NCBI RefSeq assembly: GCF_016758195.1
Contig: NZ_QYAC01000002.1
Span: 372,001 to 436,000 of the forward strand
Reading direction: 5' to 3'
Source of the DNA: Leucobacter chromiireducens subsp. solipictus
Lineage (GTDB): Bacteria; Actinomycetota; Actinomycetes; Actinomycetales; Microbacteriaceae
DNA: 64,000 bases
Shown here piece after piece: positions 43,422 to 52,984 of this stretch. A program made the translations under genes and the position numbers. How positions within the stretch are numbered: the stretch's first letter is position 1; every line of letters starts with the position of its first letter. The notes beneath the pieces were generated by a model. The model made no database searches. It saw nothing but the letters and a program-made list of their open reading frames with translations, and was not told where the DNA came from.

Positions 43422-44357
43422 GTGCAGAACCCTCAGGACCTCGGGCGTCGACACCCGCGACGCGCGCTCGCTCTGGTCGGCGGAGGTCTCATCGCAGCGG
43501 GGGCGCTGTTCGTCCCGACGGCCGCCACCGCGGCACCGGCGGGCCCGGTGCCGGCAACGCCGCTCTCGGCGACCGCGACCACCGCGGACCCAACGTGCAC
43601 GGTGAGCTCCGGGACGCTCACCTGGGGCGTGAAAGAGAGCTTCCGCTCGTACATCAGCGGATCCATCGCCAACGGCGAGTGGACCGTGAGCGACGACATG
43701 CGCTACGAAACCCCGAGCTTCATCTGGGACCAGGTGACTGGGGCCGTCTCGAGCGACCTGGCCGAGGGAACTATCGCCTTCACCGGGGCGATCCACTTCA
43801 CTGGGCATAGCGGCGCGATGGAGCTGGATCTGTCGGATCCGAAGCTCGAGTTCACCGGTGACGACACGGCCTACCTGACGCTCACGATCGGGGCGACCGA
43901 TGCCGCGGATGCTGGGGGCGAGGCGACAGCCGAGACGCTGCGCGCCGCGAAGATCGACCTGACGGATGCGGTCACCGCGGGCGGCACCGAGCTCTCCCTG
44001 GAGAGCGCGATCCCGCGCCTCACCGCCGAGGGGGCTGCCGCCCTGAACGGCGAGTACGGCAGCTATGTCGCGGGGGAGGAGCTCGACCCGATCGCGCTCA
44101 CCGCAACCGTGTCCGGCTGCGAGCTGGGGGAGAGTACCGCGGTGGTCATGCCCGAGACGGAGATGCCGAGCGCACCGACGCCGGCTCCAGGCGCGACCGA
44201 CACCGAGAACGCCGCCCCGGCAATCCCGTGGCTGCCGATCGGCATCGGTGCCGTCGCGCTCCTCGTCATCGGAGTGACCGGCGGGATGCTGCTTGGCGGA
44301 CGCAAGCGGCCGAACGCTCAGCCGTCCGAGACCGACCCCGGAAACGACGCACCCTAG
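43422..44357 (+). CDS. HtaA-domain haem-binding membrane-anchored protein
   Basis: The protein of about 311 residues starts at GTG 43422 because AAGGAG (43408-43413) is correctly placed and the signal peptide then begins at once (RRALALVGGGLIAAGALF, cleavage near ATAAP). It has one HtaA domain (~60-235: SGTLTWGVKESFRSYISG, FTGHSG), a Thr/Pro linker, a C-terminal helix (IPWLPIGIGAVALLVIGVTGG) and a basic tail that keeps it in the membrane. It is a second-stage haem receptor, 97 bp after the larger HtaA gene. Confidence 0.9.
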   Translation: MQNPQDLGRRHPRRALALVGGGLIAAGALFVPTAATAAPAGPVPATPLSATATTADPTCTVSSGTLTWGVKESFRSYISGSIANGEWTVSDDMRYETPSFIWDQVTGAVSSDLAEGTIAFTGAIHFTGHSGAMELDLSDPKLEFTGDDTAYLTLTIGATDAADAGGEATAETLRAAKIDLTDAVTAGGTELSLESAIPRLTAEGAAALNGEYGSYVAGEELDPIALTATVSGCELGESTAVVMPETEMPSAPTPAPGATDTENAAPAIPWLPIGIGAVALLVIGVTGGMLLGGRKRPNAQPSETDPGNDAP

Positions 44358-44393
44358 TCCGGCGCTCGGAGATCCGACCCCGAACTGGCACAG

Positions 44394-44433
44394 CGGCCCC
44401 GAAACCGACGGAATTTCCGTGGGTTCGGGGCCG
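44394..44433. terminator. Convergent hairpin between htaA and hmuV
   Basis: CGGCCCCGAA and its complement near 44433 form a long imperfect stem with an internal GGAATTCC-like core. There is no T-tract. Confidence 0.6.
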
Positions 44434-44536
44434 TGATGCAAGGAGCGGGTCGGTTCTGGGCGGTGGCAGTGCGGGGCGCCGAGTGCCGGTGCTGGTGCCG
44501 GGTGCTGGTGCCCGGTGCCGGTATCGGTGCGTCGCG

Positions 44537-45352
44537 CTACGCGCGCTTAGGCATGACGATCCCCTGCCCGGTGACGGGGTGCGGGATCACCTCGACCGGG
44601 GTGCGGTACACCTCGCTGACGATCTCCGCGGTGAGCACCTCTGCGGGGGCGTCGCAGGCGTAAATCTTGCCGTCGCGCAGCAGCGCGATCCGATCCGAGT
44701 ACGCCGCGGCGAGATTGAGATCGTGCAGGACCACGAGGACCGCGTCACCGGCAGCCGCGCGCTCCCGCGCAAGTCCGAGCACCGCTTCCTGGTGCCCGAG
44801 ATCCAGCGCGGCTGTCGGCTCGTCGAGCATCAGCACGCCGGTGCGGCCCGCGATCACCCGAGCGAACGCGGTTCGGGCGCGCTCCCCACCCGAGAGCGAG
44901 GGGACGCGGCGGTTGCCGAGGTGGGCGATGTCGGCGGACGCAATGGCCTCGGAGATCGCCTCGTTGTCTTCGTCCTCGAACGGGGTTTTCCGCCAGGGCG
45001 CGCGGCCCATCTCGACGACCTGGTGCACCGTGAAGGGGAAGAGCAACTGGTTGTCCTGGAGCAACACGCTGCGCCGGCGTGATAGCTCGCCGAGCGACCA
45101 CTCTGCGATCGGACGACCGCCGAAGCGGGCGACGCCCGAATCGGCCGCGACGTCACCGGACAGCACGCTCAGCAACGTTGACTTCCCGGCACCGTTCGGT
45201 CCGAGCAGTGCGAGCACCTCGCCCGCGCGGACCTCGAGCGAAACCTGATCCAGCAGTGCGCGGCCGCCGCGCTTCAGGCCCACGTTCTCTGCGGCGCAGA
45301 CGACCTCGCCGACGGCGGCGCGAGTCGGGAGCGCCAAGTGTCGCGCGCTCAT
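44537..45352 (-). CDS. hmuV: Haem ABC transporter ATPase HmuV
   Basis: A protein of about 271 residues from ATG 45352 (alternative ATG 45358). It has Walker A GPNGAGKST, Q-loop LLQDNQLLFPF, signature LSGGERAR, Walker B VLMLDEPTAALDL and switch VVLHDLNLAA. The lengthened HmuV-type ABC fold powers haem import through HmuU. The start overlaps the end of hmuU, so the two are co-translated on the minus strand. Confidence 0.93.
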   Translation of the reverse strand: MSARHLALPTRAAVGEVVCAAENVGLKRGGRALLDQVSLEVRAGEVLALLGPNGAGKSTLLSVLSGDVAADSGVARFGGRPIAEWSLGELSRRRSVLLQDNQLLFPFTVHQVVEMGRAPWRKTPFEDEDNEAISEAIASADIAHLGNRRVPSLSGGERARTAFARVIAGRTGVLMLDEPTAALDLGHQEAVLGLARERAAAGDAVLVVLHDLNLAAAYSDRIALLRDGKIYACDAPAEVLTAEIVSEVYRTPVEVIPHPVTGQGIVMPKRA

Positions 45353-46416
45353 CCCCAACCTCCACTTCGCTTGCGGGTTCGTCGCAACAGCCAGAAGAAG
45401 AACGGGCCGCCGACGAGGGCGGTAAGCATGCCGATCGGCATGTCCGCCATGGGAACCAGGGTGCGGGCGGCGAGATCCGCCAGGGTCAGCAGGAGCGCAC
45501 CGCCGAGGGCGCTCGCCGTGACGAGGGGGAGGTGCGCCGGGCCCAGGATCATGCGCATCAGATGCGGGATCACGAGCCCCACGAAGGAGATGATGCCCGC
45601 AAACGCGACGGCGGCACCGACGAGCAGGGCGACGACGAAGATCATGACGATCCGGAGTGCTTCGACGTTGACGCCGAGATGCCGCGCGTTGCGCTCGCCG
45701 AGCGCCAGCAGATCGAGTTTGTGTGCCGCGATATAGGCCGCGAGCAGCCCCACCGCGATGATCGGGGCGATGATCAGGACCTGCGACCAGCGGCTGCCAG
45801 CGAGGCTGCCGAGCTGCCAGAACACGATCTGCTCACGCGACTGCGTGTCCCCGAGGAACGTCAGGAGCGCAATCCCGGCACCGCCGATCGCGTTCACCGC
45901 GATACCGGTGAGGACGAGCGTGACCACCTCGGTTTTCCCGTCGGCGCGACTCATCGCGTACACGATGAGGGTGGCGCCGAGGCCGAAGATGAAGGCGAGG
46001 ATCGCCGTGGTCCACTCGCCGAACAGCGTCAGCCCGAACACGATCGCGAGCCCCGCGCCCACAGCGGCACCCGAAGAGATGCCGATCACGCCGGGTTCCG
46101 CGAGCGGGTTCCCGAAGATCGCCTGCATGAGGAGACCCGAGACCGCAAGCCCGGCGCCGACCAGCGCTGCCATCGAGACGCGTGGGAACCGGATCGCCCA
46201 CAGCGTCTGATCGCCGGCGGGGTGGCTCGGCATGGGGAGCCAGTCGATCCCGACGCGGTGCAGCAGGGATCCGAGGACCTCCTGCGGGGGCACCCCGAGC
46301 TGGCCGGTGCCGGCGGAAACGAGTACTGAGACGATGAGCGCGACCGCGAGCGACGTGAACAGGATCGTCGTCTTCGCGGCGTGCCGGGAACCGGTCCGTT
46401 TCTGAAGGGCAGTCAT
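45349..46416 (-). CDS. hmuU: Haem ABC transporter permease HmuU (FecCD family)
   Basis: A protein of about 355 residues from ATG 46416 (MTALQKRTGSRHAAKTTILF); an ATG at 46473 is possible. It has about ten membrane helices with the FecCD marks: WAIRFPRVSMAALVGAGLAVSGLLMQ, GNPLAEPGVIGISSGAAVGA, ERNARHLGVNVEALR and FAGIISFVGLVIPHLMRMILG (coupling helix region). It forms the channel for haem delivered by HmuT. The divergent hmuT gene and a DtxR box lie upstream. Confidence 0.93.
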   Translation of the reverse strand: MTALQKRTGSRHAAKTTILFTSLAVALIVSVLVSAGTGQLGVPPQEVLGSLLHRVGIDWLPMPSHPAGDQTLWAIRFPRVSMAALVGAGLAVSGLLMQAIFGNPLAEPGVIGISSGAAVGAGLAIVFGLTLFGEWTTAILAFIFGLGATLIVYAMSRADGKTEVVTLVLTGIAVNAIGGAGIALLTFLGDTQSREQIVFWQLGSLAGSRWSQVLIIAPIIAVGLLAAYIAAHKLDLLALGERNARHLGVNVEALRIVMIFVVALLVGAAVAFAGIISFVGLVIPHLMRMILGPAHLPLVTASALGGALLLTLADLAARTLVPMADMPIGMLTALVGGPFFFWLLRRTRKRSGGWG

Positions 46417-46524
46417 GCGTGCGAAGGACAGCTTTCGTGAGAGTTCGTGGGTCAGGATCCCGGGCGCGCGCACGCGCCGAGTGCCACGTCCCCGCGACGA
46501 CCCTGTAGCTTCATCATACCTTCA

Positions 46525-46543
46525 CTAGGTTAGACTTACCCCC
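46525..46543. promoter_or_regulatory. DtxR/IdeR iron box between hmuU and hmuT
   Basis: CTAGGTTAGACTTACCCCC keeps the AGGTTAG-N-CT-N-ACC core and matches the 19-bp DtxR consensus at about 13 positions. It sits in the divergent promoter region, so iron-loaded DtxR could repress both hmuUV and hmuT. Confidence 0.72.
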
Positions 46544-46627
46544 GCTGGCGTACGGGAAATGCGCAGGGGCGTGTGATGCCTGATGCACCATCGGTCCCGG
46601 GACGCATCGCAGAATCGAAGGGACCCC

Positions 46628-47755
46628 ATGCACACGTTCCGCGGTCGGCGCACGCGTCGCGCTCTCGCACTCGCCACCGTCGCGTTGCTGGGGCTGGGGT
46701 TGACGGCGTGCCAGAGCGTTGGTGCCCCGGGTGGCCTGGAGTCCGCCGAGACGGTGGAGCTGCCCCCGATTTCGGACCTCACCCCCGCGCCGGATCCGAG
46801 CAACATTCAAGGCCCCACGACCGCGCTGATCGGGGGCCCCTCGATCGCGCCCGTCGCCGAGGCACCCACGCCGGAGCTGCCCGCAACGGTGACCTCGCAC
46901 GACCGATCCGGCGACACCGAGGTGACGGTGACCGACACCTCCCGCGTGCTCGCGCTGTCCCTGAGCGGTTCGCTCGGCGAGCTTGTGCACGCCTACGGCC
47001 TCTCGGATCAGCTGGTGGGTCGCGACATCTCGACCAACTTCCCCGGTTCGGAGGATCTGCCGATCGTCACCCGTGACGGGCACTCGATTGATGCCGAGAG
47101 CGTGTTGGGGCTGAGCCCGACGGTGATCCTCACGGACGGGTCGATCGGCCCGACGGACGTGGTGCTGCAAATGCGTGACGCCGGGATCCCCGTGATCACC
47201 GTGGATCGCGCGGTCGACGCGGAGAGCACCTTCGTGACGGCGCAGCAGGTCGCTGACGCGCTGGGGGTGCCCGATTCGGCACCGCCGCTGATCGATACGC
47301 TGCAGGCGGCGATCGCAGCCAAGGAGGCGGAGGTCGCGACGCTCCTTCCCGAGGACCCGGAGAAGCTCCCACGCGTGGCATTCCTCTACGTTCGTGGCAC
47401 CTCGGGGATCTACTACCTGTTTGGTGAGGGCAGCGGCGTGGATAGCCTGATCCGGTCGATCGGCGCCGTTGACGTCGCCGCGGAGATCGGGTGGAAGGGC
47501 GAAAAGCCGATGACGGACGAGGCGCTCATCGCGATCGATCCCGATGTCATTCTCGTCATGACCAAGGGCCTGGAGAGCGCCGGCGGGGTAGACGGCCTGC
47601 TGGAGGCGCAGCCCAGTATCGCGCTGACGACGGCCGGCAAGAATCGCCGAATCATCGACGTGGACGACACCCTGCTGTTCGCCGGCGGCACGCGGATCCC
47701 GGACGTGATCGACGGCCTCGCCCGCGCGGTGTATGCACCGGATTCGCTGGGGTAA
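46628..47755 (+). CDS. hmuT: Haem-binding lipoprotein HmuT
   Basis: A protein of about 375 residues from ATG 46628 (MHTFRGRRTRRALALATVAL). The lipobox is GLTAC, so it is lipid-anchored outside the membrane. The class III periplasmic-binding fold has two lobes joined by a helix: VLALSLSGSLGELVHAYGLSDQLVGRD, then SPTVILTD, VAFLYVRGTSGIYYL and the C-terminal lobe ending FAGGTRIPDVIDGLARAVYA. It receives haem from HtaA proteins and hands it to HmuUV. It is divergent from hmuUV. Confidence 0.92.
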   Translation: MHTFRGRRTRRALALATVALLGLGLTACQSVGAPGGLESAETVELPPISDLTPAPDPSNIQGPTTALIGGPSIAPVAEAPTPELPATVTSHDRSGDTEVTVTDTSRVLALSLSGSLGELVHAYGLSDQLVGRDISTNFPGSEDLPIVTRDGHSIDAESVLGLSPTVILTDGSIGPTDVVLQMRDAGIPVITVDRAVDAESTFVTAQQVADALGVPDSAPPLIDTLQAAIAAKEAEVATLLPEDPEKLPRVAFLYVRGTSGIYYLFGEGSGVDSLIRSIGAVDVAAEIGWKGEKPMTDEALIAIDPDVILVMTKGLESAGGVDGLLEAQPSIALTTAGKNRRIIDVDDTLLFAGGTRIPDVIDGLARAVYAPDSLG

Positions 47756-47775
47756 CGTGCGCGTCCCGCTCACAT

Positions 47776-47795
47776 GAAAACGCGTGAGCGTTTTC
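47776..47795. repeat. Perfect hairpin GAAAACGC-GTGA-GCGTTTTC
   Basis: Same arms as the two hairpins beside tRNA-Thr, 21 nt after the hmuT stop. Imperfect outer pairing (CGCGTCCCGC with GCGGGTCGCG) lengthens it. Confidence 0.8.
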
Positions 47796-47967
47796 GTGCG
47801 GGTCGCGCCGGGGCTCCTGTCACGGTATGCGATCCGGTGCTGGGTGCGCGTGCGCGCCCAGCCGACGGGCGTAGCCCGGGGGATGATTCGCTGACGGAGT
47901 ACCTGAGCGCCTGAGCGCCTCGCTCGACCGACCGCGCGTGAGCGCGTTTGTGCGTGACGCGCCAGGG
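47781..47967 (+). repeat. Diverged direct repeat in the hmuT to LytR_C spacer
   Basis: A ~34-nt block starting CGCGTGAGCG recurs at 47935-47967 with about 75% identity by eye. The 363-bp spacer 47756-48118 contains these repeats and a possible TACTCT -10 (48053-48058), but no gene that I can support. Confidence 0.55.
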
Positions 47968-48118
47968 CCCGCGGGCCGTTCCCGCGCGAAGCTTTCGCCC
48001 ATGACCATGGGGATTCGGTGCCGGATCCACCGTCCTGGCAGGAATCACGTTGTACTCTAGGGGCTGATCCTGCGGTTTCATCGTGGTGATCCACCGCAGA
48101 CTGACCGAGGAGAACCGC

Positions 48119-48916
48119 GTGGCGAAACGAACCGAAGACGCAGGGGCGCGTCCGGGGGGCCGTCAGGACTACCCCGAGGATCGGTTCGACCGTATTTCGC
48201 GGAGTGGGCGAGTGGGGGCCCACCGGGTGACCGCGCGGCCGCGATACACGTGGCAGTACGTCATTGCCGGGCTCTTGGGGTTTGCGATTCTGACGACGCT
48301 CGGCGTGCTCGCGGTGCACGCGATCGGCGATGCGGGGAAGCTGCCCATCCGTGGCGACAGCCTGACCTCCTCGGCCACGCAGGAGAAGCCCGACGCTGAG
48401 ATTAACCCGGATGCGACGATCGCGGTGCTCAACGGGACCACCACGGAGCATCTGGCGGCCGCGGTCGACAAGATCGTGACGGAAGAGGCCTGGGGCAAGA
48501 TCCTGTTCTCGGGCAGCGCCTCCGCGTCGGACGTGCAGATCTCGGCGGTGTTCTACTCGGACCCTGCGGACGAGGGGGCCGCGGCCGGGCTCGCCGCGAA
48601 ACTCGGTGGACTCTCGACGTACACGACCGCGGACTACGAGCAGTACGGGGCCCAGCTGGTGGTGCTGATCGGCGCGGATTACCAAGGCCCGGGGCTCACC
48701 GAAGCGGCGCAGATCGCCGCGGACACCGACCCTGGAACTGACGGGTCGATCTCCATGGGCGGTGCCGGGAACGGTGCGAGCGAGGAACCCGAGATCGATC
48801 CGGCGACCGGCTGGGAAATTGATCCGGCAACCGGCTTCCCGATCGATCCGGCGACGGGGCTGCCCGTGGACCCGGCGACGGGCCTCGCGGTGGATCCTGC
48901 CGCAGCCACTCCCTAG
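48119..48916 (+). CDS. LytR C-terminal-domain protein, membrane-anchored
   Basis: A protein of about 265 residues from GTG 48119, set by GAGGAG (48107-48112). It has a basic cytoplasmic N-terminus, one membrane helix (YVIAGLLGFAILTTLGVLAVHAI), then an outer LytR_C domain (~95-200: IAVLNGTTTEHLAAAVDKIV, VVLIGADYQGPG). The last ~40 residues are five tandem copies of a DPATG-x-x-(I/V) repeat. LytR_C domains occur alone or fused to LytR-CpsA-Psr wall-polymer ligases. Precedes groEL. Confidence 0.85.
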   Translation: MAKRTEDAGARPGGRQDYPEDRFDRISRSGRVGAHRVTARPRYTWQYVIAGLLGFAILTTLGVLAVHAIGDAGKLPIRGDSLTSSATQEKPDAEINPDATIAVLNGTTTEHLAAAVDKIVTEEAWGKILFSGSASASDVQISAVFYSDPADEGAAAGLAAKLGGLSTYTTADYEQYGAQLVVLIGADYQGPGLTEAAQIAADTDPGTDGSISMGGAGNGASEEPEIDPATGWEIDPATGFPIDPATGLPVDPATGLAVDPAAATP

Positions 48917-48969
48917 TCGGTAGGCCTCCCGGACCCTCGCTCCTTGTTCGCTGTACGCGAGCGATACCG

Positions 48970-48996
48970 CTTGCACTCACCCCGCGTGAGTGCCAA
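48970..48996. promoter_or_regulatory. CIRCE element 1 (HrcA operator) of groEL
   Basis: CTTGCACTC-N9-GAGTGCCAA, close to the CIRCE consensus TTAGCACTC-N9-GAGTGCTAA. Confidence 0.85.
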
Positions 48997-49004
48997 GATT
49001 GGTG

Positions 49005-49031
49005 TTAGCAGTCGAATCGACTGAGTGCTAA
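49005..49031. promoter_or_regulatory. CIRCE element 2 (HrcA operator) of groEL
   Basis: TTAGCAGTC-N9-GAGTGCTAA: the right arm is perfect and the left arm has one change. It starts 8 nt after element 1. The tandem operators indicate HrcA repression. Confidence 0.92.
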
Positions 49032-50726
<1,695 letters not shown>

Positions 50727-50738
50727 GTCCTGCACCTT

Positions 50739-50781
50739 CACAGGGGGTCGCGCCTTCGGGCGCGGCCCCCTGTGGCGTTTT
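50739..50781 (+). terminator. Intrinsic terminator of groEL
   Basis: CACAGGGGG and CGCGCC pair across a TTCG tetraloop with GGCGCG and CCCCCTGTG (one internal mismatch), followed by GCGTTTT. Confidence 0.9.
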
Positions 50782-50959
50782 CAGGGGTGTGGCTTGTACG
50801 GGGTGCGGCGGTTGCCTGGGGCGGTTAGGCGAGGGCGCGGGGTGTGCGAGGGTGCGGGGTACATGTGCGCGTGTGCGCGGGGTCCAGCGGCGGCCCGAAT
50901 CCGGCGTGATCCCTGCGGATCCGGCGACGCGACCGCGGCGTGATCCCGGATCACCAATA

Positions 50960-51029
50960 CCTCGGAGATTCTTCGCCCTCGACCCTGTTCGGGGGTGCAA
51001 CCTCCTAGGCGTTCGCGAATCTCCTGTGG
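50960..51029 (-). repeat. 70-nt dispersed palindromic element, copy 2 (inverted)
   Basis: Read on the minus strand it begins CCACAGGAGATTCGCGAA and ends GAATCTCCGAGG. The spacer 50782-51176 holds this element and GTG-rich simple sequence but no gene that I can support. Confidence 0.7.
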
Positions 51030-51176
51030 GTTCGTCGTTGCCAGGTCGGGCGCGCGACGTCGGCGGCCCGAGTAAGCCTGGCGGACCAGGGTGGGGATAC
51101 AGCGCTGGCTGCGATAGTTATCCACAGTGAGGCGGTGGGGTCACCGCGGAGCGCGAGCGTGTCGAACACTGGAGGG

Positions 51177-52013
51177 ATGAACCCCATACGGTACCTCCAG
51201 CGCAATGACGGTATCTCGCGCACCCGCAGGCTCATCGAGCGCGGCCTGAGCGCCCACAGCATCCGAGCGCTCGTGGCTCGTGCGCAATTGGTGCGCCCTG
51301 CACACGGGTGGATCGCGCTTCCCGATGTCGCCCCGCAGCTCGTACACGCGGTACAACACGGTGCCGTGCTGAGCTGCATGTCGGTTGTCGAACTGCGTGG
51401 CCTATGGATGCCGACACCCCTGGTGCGCCCCCACGTCGCGTCGCGCACCCCAAAATCACAGGTCATTCCTGGCGACCACGTCTGTCACTGGGCGATGCCG
51501 AAGCTGCGCCGCGCACCCTTCCAAGTAGTGGATCACCTGGAGAACGCACTCGTGTTCGCCGCCGCGTGCCTCCCAACCGAGCACGCGCTCGCCGTGTGGG
51601 AGTCGGCACTGCGGCGGGGCGCGACGACACGGGCGAGACTCGCATTGCTCGCGCTCAACCGGCGTGAGCGGGGGCTTCTGGACGCCTGCAGTGAGTTCTC
51701 GGACTCGGGTCTAGAGAGTTACGTGGGCCACCGACTTCGCTCACTCCAGTTGCACGTGGTGCCGCAGGCCTGGGTGCTGGGGCACCGCGTGGACTTTCTC
51801 ATTGAGCGCGCCCTGGTACTGCAGATCGACGGCGGGCATCACGTCGGGCCGCAGCGCGACGCCGACAACCTTCAGGACGCCGAACTCGCAGTGAACGGGT
51901 ACGTGACGATCCGTGTGAGTTCGCGCCAAGTGGAGCGCGACTGGCCCGAGGTGCAACGGCTCATTATGACGGCGCTGTCGCAGCTGCGTGCCCGCCCGCA
52001 GCTCCCGGGCTGA
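51177..52013 (+). CDS. DUF559-like protein with N-terminal AbiEi-type winged helix
   Basis: A protein of about 278 residues starting at ATG 51177 with GGAGGG directly before it. The N-terminus (NPIRYLQRNDGISRTRRLIERG, ARAQLVRPAHGWIAL) resembles the winged helix of AbiEi-type proteins. The last ~100 residues resemble the DUF559/Vsr endonuclease-like fold: SGLESYVGHRLRSL, LGHRVDFLIERALVLQIDGGHHV, then a beta-strand ending VTIRVSSRQV. Such proteins are common in actinobacteria; the function is unknown and a toxin-antitoxin link is only a guess. No partner gene is seen. Confidence 0.75.
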   Translation: MNPIRYLQRNDGISRTRRLIERGLSAHSIRALVARAQLVRPAHGWIALPDVAPQLVHAVQHGAVLSCMSVVELRGLWMPTPLVRPHVASRTPKSQVIPGDHVCHWAMPKLRRAPFQVVDHLENALVFAAACLPTEHALAVWESALRRGATTRARLALLALNRRERGLLDACSEFSDSGLESYVGHRLRSLQLHVVPQAWVLGHRVDFLIERALVLQIDGGHHVGPQRDADNLQDAELAVNGYVTIRVSSRQVERDWPEVQRLIMTALSQLRARPQLPG

Positions 52014-52106
52014 CGTCGGCGCAGTGCTCGTCCGCGCGCGGCGTTGGCCAGTGCGCGGTGCTCGCTCGGGTGTGCGGTGCTTGCCTCGGTGCAGCGACGT
52101 TCGCCC

Positions 52107-52185
52107 AGGAGATCCTTCGGCGAGGGGAAGTTTGCCTCTGAAAATCTCCTGCGGAATCGTGAATCTCCGTGATTTTGGTGAGCCA
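52107..52185 (-). repeat. 79-bp dispersed element copy, array position 1
   Basis: AGGAGATCC to AGCCA, 79 nt. It is the most diverged of the five array copies. Same family as 19962, 50960 and 59899, read inverted. Confidence 0.85.
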
Positions 52186-52327
52186 GTGCAGGAGGCCCGA
52201 GCCCGGGAGACCCGAACACACGGGTGCCTGAGCACACGAGCACCTGAGCACACGAGCACCTGAGCGCACGGGCGTGCCGGGGTGCCCACTTGCCCCGGTG
52301 CGGTGCGTCGTGCGGTGACAGGTTCCT

Positions 52328-52406
52328 AGGAGATCCATCGGCGAGGGGGCATTTGCCCCAGAAAAACTCCTGCGGACTCGTGAATCTCCGTGGTTTTGGT
52401 GAGCCA
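52328..52406 (-). repeat. 79-bp dispersed element copy, array position 2
   Basis: Exactly 79 nt. The preceding ~26 nt (GCGGTGCGTCGTGCGGTGAC and following) also precede position 5. Confidence 0.88.
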
Positions 52407-52448
52407 GGGCCACGGCGCATGAGACTTCGAGTGCGGTGACAGGTCACT

Positions 52449-52527
52449 AGGAGATCCTTCGGCGAGGGGGCATTTGCCCCAGAAAAACTCCTGCGGACTC
52501 GTGAATCTCCGTGGTTTTGGTGAGCCA
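52449..52527 (-). repeat. 79-bp dispersed element copy, array position 3
   Basis: 121 bp after position 2. Element and 42-bp linker are repeated together in positions 2-4. Confidence 0.9.
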
Positions 52528-52569
52528 GGGCCACGGCGCATGAGACTTCGAGTGCGGTGACAGGTCACT

Positions 52570-52648
52570 AGGAGATCCTTCGGCGAGGGGGCATTTGCCC
52601 CAGAAAAACTCCTGCGGACTCGTGAATCTCCGTGGTTTTGGTGAGCCA
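52570..52648 (-). repeat. 79-bp dispersed element copy, array position 4
   Basis: 121 bp after position 3 and identical to it over the element as far as I can read. Confidence 0.9.
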
Positions 52649-52778
52649 GGGCCACGGTGCCCGAGGCTTCGGGCTCGCTGGTGCGCAAACACGCGGGCAC
52701 CCGGGGCACCCGGGACCCCGGGGTGCCCCGGGTGCCCGTCAGCCCACGGCGCGGTGCGTCGTGCGGTGACAGGTCCCT

Positions 52779-52857
52779 AGGAGATCCATCGGCCAGGGGA
52801 CGTTTGCCCTTGGAGATCTCCTGCGGACTCGTGAATCTCCGTGGTTTTGGTGAGCCA
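52779..52857 (-). repeat. 79-bp dispersed element copy, array position 5
   Basis: 79 nt. It differs in the middle (TTGCCCTTGGAGATCTCC), which strengthens an internal palindrome. The whole 52014-52984 interval has no supportable gene; the open frames across it are made by the repeat. Confidence 0.85.
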
Positions 52858-52984
52858 AAGCCACGGTGTATGAGACTCGGGCGCGGGAGGACCGGGGTTC
52901 CCCGCTCGACTGAAGCGCGGGCCCGAGGCCCAGGCCTAGGCCTAGGCTCGGGTCCAACCCCAGGCCCGACCCCAGACCTCGCAG

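Noticed and set aside
51177-52013. Toxin-antitoxin or phage-defence (AbiE) system
   Set aside because: The DUF559-like protein has an AbiEi-like N-terminus but no AbiEii partner or other defence gene nearby; nothing beyond the family resemblance supports it.
51872-52709. Small minus-strand frames in the 52-kb array encoding HQNHGDSR- and SPKPRRFTSPQE-like peptides
   Set aside because: They are produced by the repeated element itself, appear in several frames, and change frame between copies; a nucleic-acid-level repeat explains them better.
52107-52857. Possible CRISPR array
   Set aside because: Repeat units are 79 nt, linkers are themselves repeated rather than unique spacers, and no cas genes are present.
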